Assembly (NCBI GenBank): GCA_037440765.1 | Contig: JBBITL010000060.1 | Location: forward strand, 1-26,815 | DNA length: 26,815 nt | DNA from: DTKY01 sp037440765 | GTDB lineage: Bacteria; Acidobacteriota; Terriglobia; Bryobacterales; Bryobacteraceae | Direction: 5' to 3' | Shown here: one piece after another, positions 23,293 to 26,815 of the stretch | Numbering within the stretch: the first letter of the stretch is position 1 | Layout of the letters: each line of letters starts with the position of its first letter | The notes under the pieces: generated by a model | Databases searched by the model: none | Told to the model about the DNA's origin: nothing | The model's input: the letters and a program-made list of their open reading frames with translations, nothing else | Made by a program: the position numbers and the translations under genes

Positions 23293-24219
23293 TCACAGGG
23301 CGGTCTGTGAGCCGTCCAGCTTCTGGCCGCTCAGAAGGTACTGCAAGATCGCGAGGTGGCAGCCGGCGTCCTTGAGCGCCAGCACCGATGCCAGCGTGCG
23401 CAGGGTGGCCAGCAGGCGGAACTTCACACCCTGGCGGCCGCCGTAATGCTTGCTGCACCAGAGAGCCGCGCCCAGGGCCCGGTCGGCGGCAATCAGGGCT
23501 CGCGCGCCGGCCCGCAATCGGGGGCTATCGCCGGGATCTTCCACGGTCAGGCGCGCCGCCCGAACCAGGAGGATCTTCTTGGAGGCACGGGCGATTTGAG
23601 CGGCGATCTCCAGGTCCCACCAGGCGTTGCCGTAGCGCTCATCAATGTAGCGGAGGCCCCTCAGGAAGTAGCTGCGAACCATGAAGACCGGCGGGCTGAC
23701 GTAGTCCATCTCCACCAGGGCATCCCGGTCCGGCCGCGGCGTGGACCCCTCCCCCAGATCCCCGGCCATCCAGGCTGCCTGGAGCTCGCCGGGCACGGGC
23801 AGTTTGTGGTTGCGGGTCAGGGGCTCTCCGGCCCGGTCCACGGCCAGGGGGCAGACGGCGGCCGCCTCCGGCGCGGCATCCAGCGCTGAGACAAGCTTCT
23901 CAATGGCGTCCGGCGCCGGCTCCATCCCCGGATCGAGGAACAGGTAGAACTCGCCCCTGGCGGTTCGCATGCCGATGTTCAGGGCCTTGACCCGCCCGAA
24001 GTTGCGGGGCAGGCGTAGAAGGTTCACCGAGGGAAACTCGGCGTCCATTCGCGGGCATTCGTCGATCGACCCGCTGTCCACCACCAGGATCTCGATAAGA
24101 CCGCGCTGCGCGGAGTTCTCCAGCGCGGCGAGTGTGCGCCTTACAGCGGCGGCGTTGTTGAGCGAAACCACAATCACCGACACGCGCCGCGGCGCCTGTT
24201 CCGTCAGACTGTCTTCCAT
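23293..24219 (-). CDS. GT2-family glycosyltransferase
   Basis: A 308-residue GT-A fold glycosyltransferase. It begins RRVSVIVVSLNNAAAVRRTLAAL, then IEILVVDSGSIDECPRMDAEFPSVNLLRLPRNFGRVKALNIGMRTARGEFYLFLDPGMEPAPDAI; the usual DxD site reads LDPGM, so only the first aspartate is kept. WWDLEIAAQIARASKKILLVRAARLTVED is the family's acceptor-side region. It resembles rhamnosyl/glycosyltransferases that decorate cell-surface glycans. No membrane helix is evident. The ATG is 7 bases after the M1 peptidase stop, so the two are co-transcribed. Confidence 0.88.
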   Translation of the reverse strand: MEDSLTEQAPRRVSVIVVSLNNAAAVRRTLAALENSAQRGLIEILVVDSGSIDECPRMDAEFPSVNLLRLPRNFGRVKALNIGMRTARGEFYLFLDPGMEPAPDAIEKLVSALDAAPEAAAVCPLAVDRAGEPLTRNHKLPVPGELQAAWMAGDLGEGSTPRPDRDALVEMDYVSPPVFMVRSYFLRGLRYIDERYGNAWWDLEIAAQIARASKKILLVRAARLTVEDPGDSPRLRAGARALIAADRALGAALWCSKHYGGRQGVKFRLLATLRTLASVLALKDAGCHLAILQYLLSGQKLDGSQTAL

Positions 24220-24226
24220 GAAGCTG

Positions 24227-26650
24227 CTACTTTCTCACGGCCAGGATGCTGCCGGACGGATCAAGCACAACCCTCACAGGCTGCTGAGTCACCGTCACCG
24301 AGAACACGGCCGGATCGCTCTCCGTCCGGACCCAGCGCACGACCGGCCGGCCGGTCTTGAACTGGATCTCCACCGGCACCCAAGCCATGAATTCCTCATC
24401 CACGCCGGATTGCGTCACCTTGCCGGTGACGGTCCAGGAGGGCGCCTTGCCCCGCACCGAAGACTGTATCTGGAGCGTCGGGATGCCCGTCGAATAAACG
24501 TAGTTCTGGAAGAACACCTCCAGGCTGGCATCCACGGAATCCTTCGGCATGTGCCGGGAAGCGATCTGGCGGAATTGCTCGGTGCTGAGCGTGGACCGGT
24601 TGTGGCGCTTCACCACCTCTGACAGCATGGCGAAGAAATGCTCATCGCCCATCCGCCGGCGCAGCATGTGCATGATCCAGGAACCCTTCTCGTACACTAT
24701 GGTGTGCCAGGCGTCAGGCGCCTCCGACGACATCAGGCGTCCGCCCCAGATGATGGGACCCGTGGACTCCTGCGTGCGCCCTCCGGAGGTCTCCCGCAGA
24801 AGCCGCCCGCGGTATGTCTCAAGGACGGTGTCCAGAGCCCGTGTCCCTCTTCGCTTCTCCAGATACAGGAGCGCCGAGTAGTTTGCCAGGGCCTCCATCA
24901 GCCAGCCGTCCCGGGCGCCCTGCGAGTATACGGCATTTCCCCACCACTGGTGCGCGATTTCGTGCGCCGCCAGCAAGTCCGAATAAAAGATCTGCTGGTA
25001 GTCGCCGGAGGCCGAGGCCGGGCGGTCCTCCGGCCGCAGATAGGCGACCGTCGACAGGTAGACCATGCCTGGGAACCCCTGACCGAAGGCTCCGGGGATC
25101 GGAGAAACCATCAGGTTTCGCAACGGTGGAGGCCCGAACCGCTCCGCCATGAACTCGAAGGCGCCGGCGATCTCAGAAGCCAGCGCCCTCAATTGCGCGG
25201 CAGGGGGAGCGGGAGGCACGATCACCTCCACCGGAACGCTGACCACGGCGGTTCTGCGGGCGACCGGATCCCATACGCGGCGCAGCATCGGGACGGTGTA
25301 GCCAGGCCTGGCAGCCGCCCGCAAGGCCGGCTCCAGGGCCTTGTTGGCGTGGACCTCGATCCTGTACGGCCCCCTGGACAGGCTGACCCTGGCATAGTCC
25401 CCCAGGTTGAAACCCAGGAACCTGACTGGTGTCTGGACGCGGCTGTGGGTGAAGCGGAAGTCCCCCTCGACGCCCTCTTCCACAGCTTCGCCGGGAAGGA
25501 CCAGGTCAAGGTCGGCGGGATAGCGGAAATGGACGTCGTAGGTGGCGAATTGCACCGGCAGGTTGGGATACCAGTTGTCGCGCGCTCCGACAAAATAGAC
25601 GTTGCTCCCCGCGGACTGGATCACAACCCCTTCGGCCTGGAATTCGACTTCGTACCCCTTGCCGCGTTCCAGCGGAGCCGGCGCCCGCAACAGGATGGTG
25701 GCGTCCCCCTCGCGAAGCAGGCTCTCCCGCAGGCTCTCGCGCTGGACGAACTCAGCCGGCACGCCGCCTACCGAGGCTGCGGTCAGCCGCATCCGCGGTG
25801 TAAGTGAGAACTCGAATATCCGCCGGCCGCTCTCCAGGGGAGTCAGCGTGACCCGGGTTGTGACCTTCAGCGTGAGGTCCGCTTCCAGCAGCGCGTTGAG
25901 CCGGTAGCCGCTCAGGCGGAAGCTCGCCGCGGGGGCCGCGCGGGACTTGTTGCGGAACGAGCGCGCTTCGAAACTCGTCCAGGTGTCGAAGTAGGCCATG
26001 CCCCCGCTCTCGGCAACCCGGCCTATCACGATCTGCTCCGTCCTGCGAGGGTCGTACAGGACGTCGAAGTTCCCCAGCCGCTCTCCCCGCAGGGTGGCGA
26101 AGAACAAGCCCCAGGAGGGATCGGCCGGTGTCAGCGCGTCCTCCACCAGCCGGATTTCGAAACTCGACACCAGGTTGCCGACCGTGTAGTTCCACTCCTG
26201 CTCCAGCGCCACACCCATCTCCGGGCTCTTGCGCGGTTCTCCGGCCTCCAGAATCTGCCGGGAGAGCGCCTCGTAGGTGTCGTCGGAGAAGAGCATGACG
26301 GCCAGCTTGAAGTGCTCGTTGAGGTTGGGCGACTTGGTTGTGCGGGACAGCGAATGCCTCTCGCTGCGGGAGGGCGGGAACACCAGGATCTCAGCCTCGC
26401 CCGCCTCGACCTCGCCCATGAAGAGCGCCGAGTGCCGGCGGCCGTTCACCGGTTTGCCGAAGATCAAATAACCTTCGGTGAAGTAGAAGCGCAGGTCCTC
26501 CTTGGCGAAGTTGACGTCGCGGACCCGGTAGCACTCGTCGCGGTCAAGCCCCGCCGCACGGATCTGGGCGGCAAGTTCCGCAGCCGTGCCTTCCCACGCC
26601 CCTTGAGCCGCAGGCACGGCAAGCAAGAGTGGGAGCAACAGCCACCGCAT
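24227..26650 (-). CDS. M1-family metallopeptidase, secreted
   Basis: An 807-residue zinc peptidase. I prefer the ATG at 26650 to the one at 26695 because it gives a clean signal peptide (MRWLLLPLLLAVPAAQG). A long N-terminal beta-domain (about 20-330) precedes an aminopeptidase-N-type fold: NVYFVGARDNWYPNLPVQFATYDVHFRYP (about 345-375), then zinc site HEIAHQWWGNAVYSQGARDGWLMEALANY (His563, Glu564, His567, Glu586; the His-x18-Glu spacing is correct). The exopeptidase GAMEN box is absent; the matching place reads PGAFGQGFPGMVYLS. This is typical of acidobacterial M1-like proteins, but means aminopeptidase activity cannot be assumed. It is followed by a glycosyltransferase gene. Confidence 0.9.
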   Translation of the reverse strand: MRWLLLPLLLAVPAAQGAWEGTAAELAAQIRAAGLDRDECYRVRDVNFAKEDLRFYFTEGYLIFGKPVNGRRHSALFMGEVEAGEAEILVFPPSRSERHSLSRTTKSPNLNEHFKLAVMLFSDDTYEALSRQILEAGEPRKSPEMGVALEQEWNYTVGNLVSSFEIRLVEDALTPADPSWGLFFATLRGERLGNFDVLYDPRRTEQIVIGRVAESGGMAYFDTWTSFEARSFRNKSRAAPAASFRLSGYRLNALLEADLTLKVTTRVTLTPLESGRRIFEFSLTPRMRLTAASVGGVPAEFVQRESLRESLLREGDATILLRAPAPLERGKGYEVEFQAEGVVIQSAGSNVYFVGARDNWYPNLPVQFATYDVHFRYPADLDLVLPGEAVEEGVEGDFRFTHSRVQTPVRFLGFNLGDYARVSLSRGPYRIEVHANKALEPALRAAARPGYTVPMLRRVWDPVARRTAVVSVPVEVIVPPAPPAAQLRALASEIAGAFEFMAERFGPPPLRNLMVSPIPGAFGQGFPGMVYLSTVAYLRPEDRPASASGDYQQIFYSDLLAAHEIAHQWWGNAVYSQGARDGWLMEALANYSALLYLEKRRGTRALDTVLETYRGRLLRETSGGRTQESTGPIIWGGRLMSSEAPDAWHTIVYEKGSWIMHMLRRRMGDEHFFAMLSEVVKRHNRSTLSTEQFRQIASRHMPKDSVDASLEVFFQNYVYSTGIPTLQIQSSVRGKAPSWTVTGKVTQSGVDEEFMAWVPVEIQFKTGRPVVRWVRTESDPAVFSVTVTQQPVRVVLDPSGSILAVRK

Positions 26651-26688
26651 AACCAAAGTGTAAAGCAAAAGCAGGCGTGAAAAAGCGA

Positions 26689-26762
26689 AAGGCAAGAAGC
26701 AACTGGCAAGAGCGCCTTGGCCGGCAGCTCCCTGCTTCTTGCCTGTTGCCTACTTGCCTTCT
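26689..26762. repeat. Inverted-repeat element made of GGCAA units
   Basis: A perfect 12-bp stem, AGGCAAGAAGCA (26690-26701) with TGCTTCTTGCCT (26733-26744), encloses 31 bases. Further units lie outside or inside it: GGCAA at 26705-26709, and TTGCC at 26746-26750 and 26754-26758. The right part read in complement, GGCAAGTAGGCAACAGGCAA, is close to the left arm. It lies between a probable gene end at 26763 and the M1 start, so it may be a transcript-ending hairpin or a dispersed REP-like repeat. Confidence 0.55.
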
Positions 26763-26815
26763 CTATCGTTTCCACCACCGCTTCTTCGCGACCGCGGGCG
26801 GAGTACCGGCGGGCT
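26763..26815 (-). CDS. Possible 3' end of an off-window gene
   Basis: In the minus strand a frame enters from the right edge and ends at 26763 with PAGTPPAVAKKRWWKR and a stop. A proline/alanine linker ending in a basic-aromatic tail is plausible as a protein C-terminus, and the inverted repeat directly downstream would fit as its 3' hairpin. With only 17 codons visible this is a weak call. Confidence 0.3.
   Translation of the reverse strand, partial: PAGTPPAVAKKRWWKR

Overview
The window looks like chromosomal DNA from a GC-rich Gram-negative bacterium, most likely an acidobacterium of the Solibacter/Bryobacter type. I infer this from the gene mix: a long SecA with a C-terminal zinc motif followed by a DUF6599-like protein, a secreted SpoIVB-type S55 protein in an apparent non-sporeformer, a YVTN-propeller phosphoesterase, GH57 and GH28 enzymes, and an ECF sigma/anti-sigma pair. 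No rRNA, tRNA, CRISPR array, transposase or phage gene was seen, so this is mostly ordinary chromosome with a few accessory islands.

Layout. 1-3322 (+): the 3' part of secA, overlapped by a membrane-anchored DUF6599-like gene. 3323-3676: a non-coding gap with a good sigma-70 promoter and, about 80 bases later, a perfect terminator hairpin, the pattern expected of a small RNA. 3677-8975 (-): a three-gene operon (S55 protein, secreted beta-propeller/Ig protein, SAM methyltransferase with an extra C-terminal half). 9069-10922 (-): a three-gene operon of SPFH membrane protein, ribbon-helix-helix regulator and DUF3592-like membrane protein. Its promoter lies inside a near-perfect 28-bp palindrome touching the start codon. 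11002-12390 (+): a Tat-exported GH28 pectinase-like enzyme. 12493-13135 (-): a VapC toxin with what looks like a frameshifted VapB. 13221-13960 (+): an orphan terminator, a small hypothetical gene and rpsT (S20). 13979-20755 (-): nadA, nadE, a propeller/phosphoesterase fusion and a GH57 glycosidase, closely spaced. 20825-22322 (-): ECF sigma factor, zinc-finger anti-sigma factor and a Spy/CpxP-like periplasmic protein. 22397-26650: a half-size TSUP permease (+), a coiled-coil membrane protein, a GT2 glycosyltransferase and an M1-type metallopeptidase (-). The right edge holds an inverted-repeat element and possibly the last codons of another gene.

How they work together. The clearest functional units are the NAD pair (nadA makes quinolinate, nadE performs the last amidation), the sigma/anti-sigma/periplasmic-sensor trio, and the SPFH/RHH/DUF3592 trio, which appears to carry its own repressor and operator. 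The latter and the small-RNA-like locus at 3473-3620 are the best candidates for something not yet described. All functional statements come from reading motifs by eye; no database search was run.
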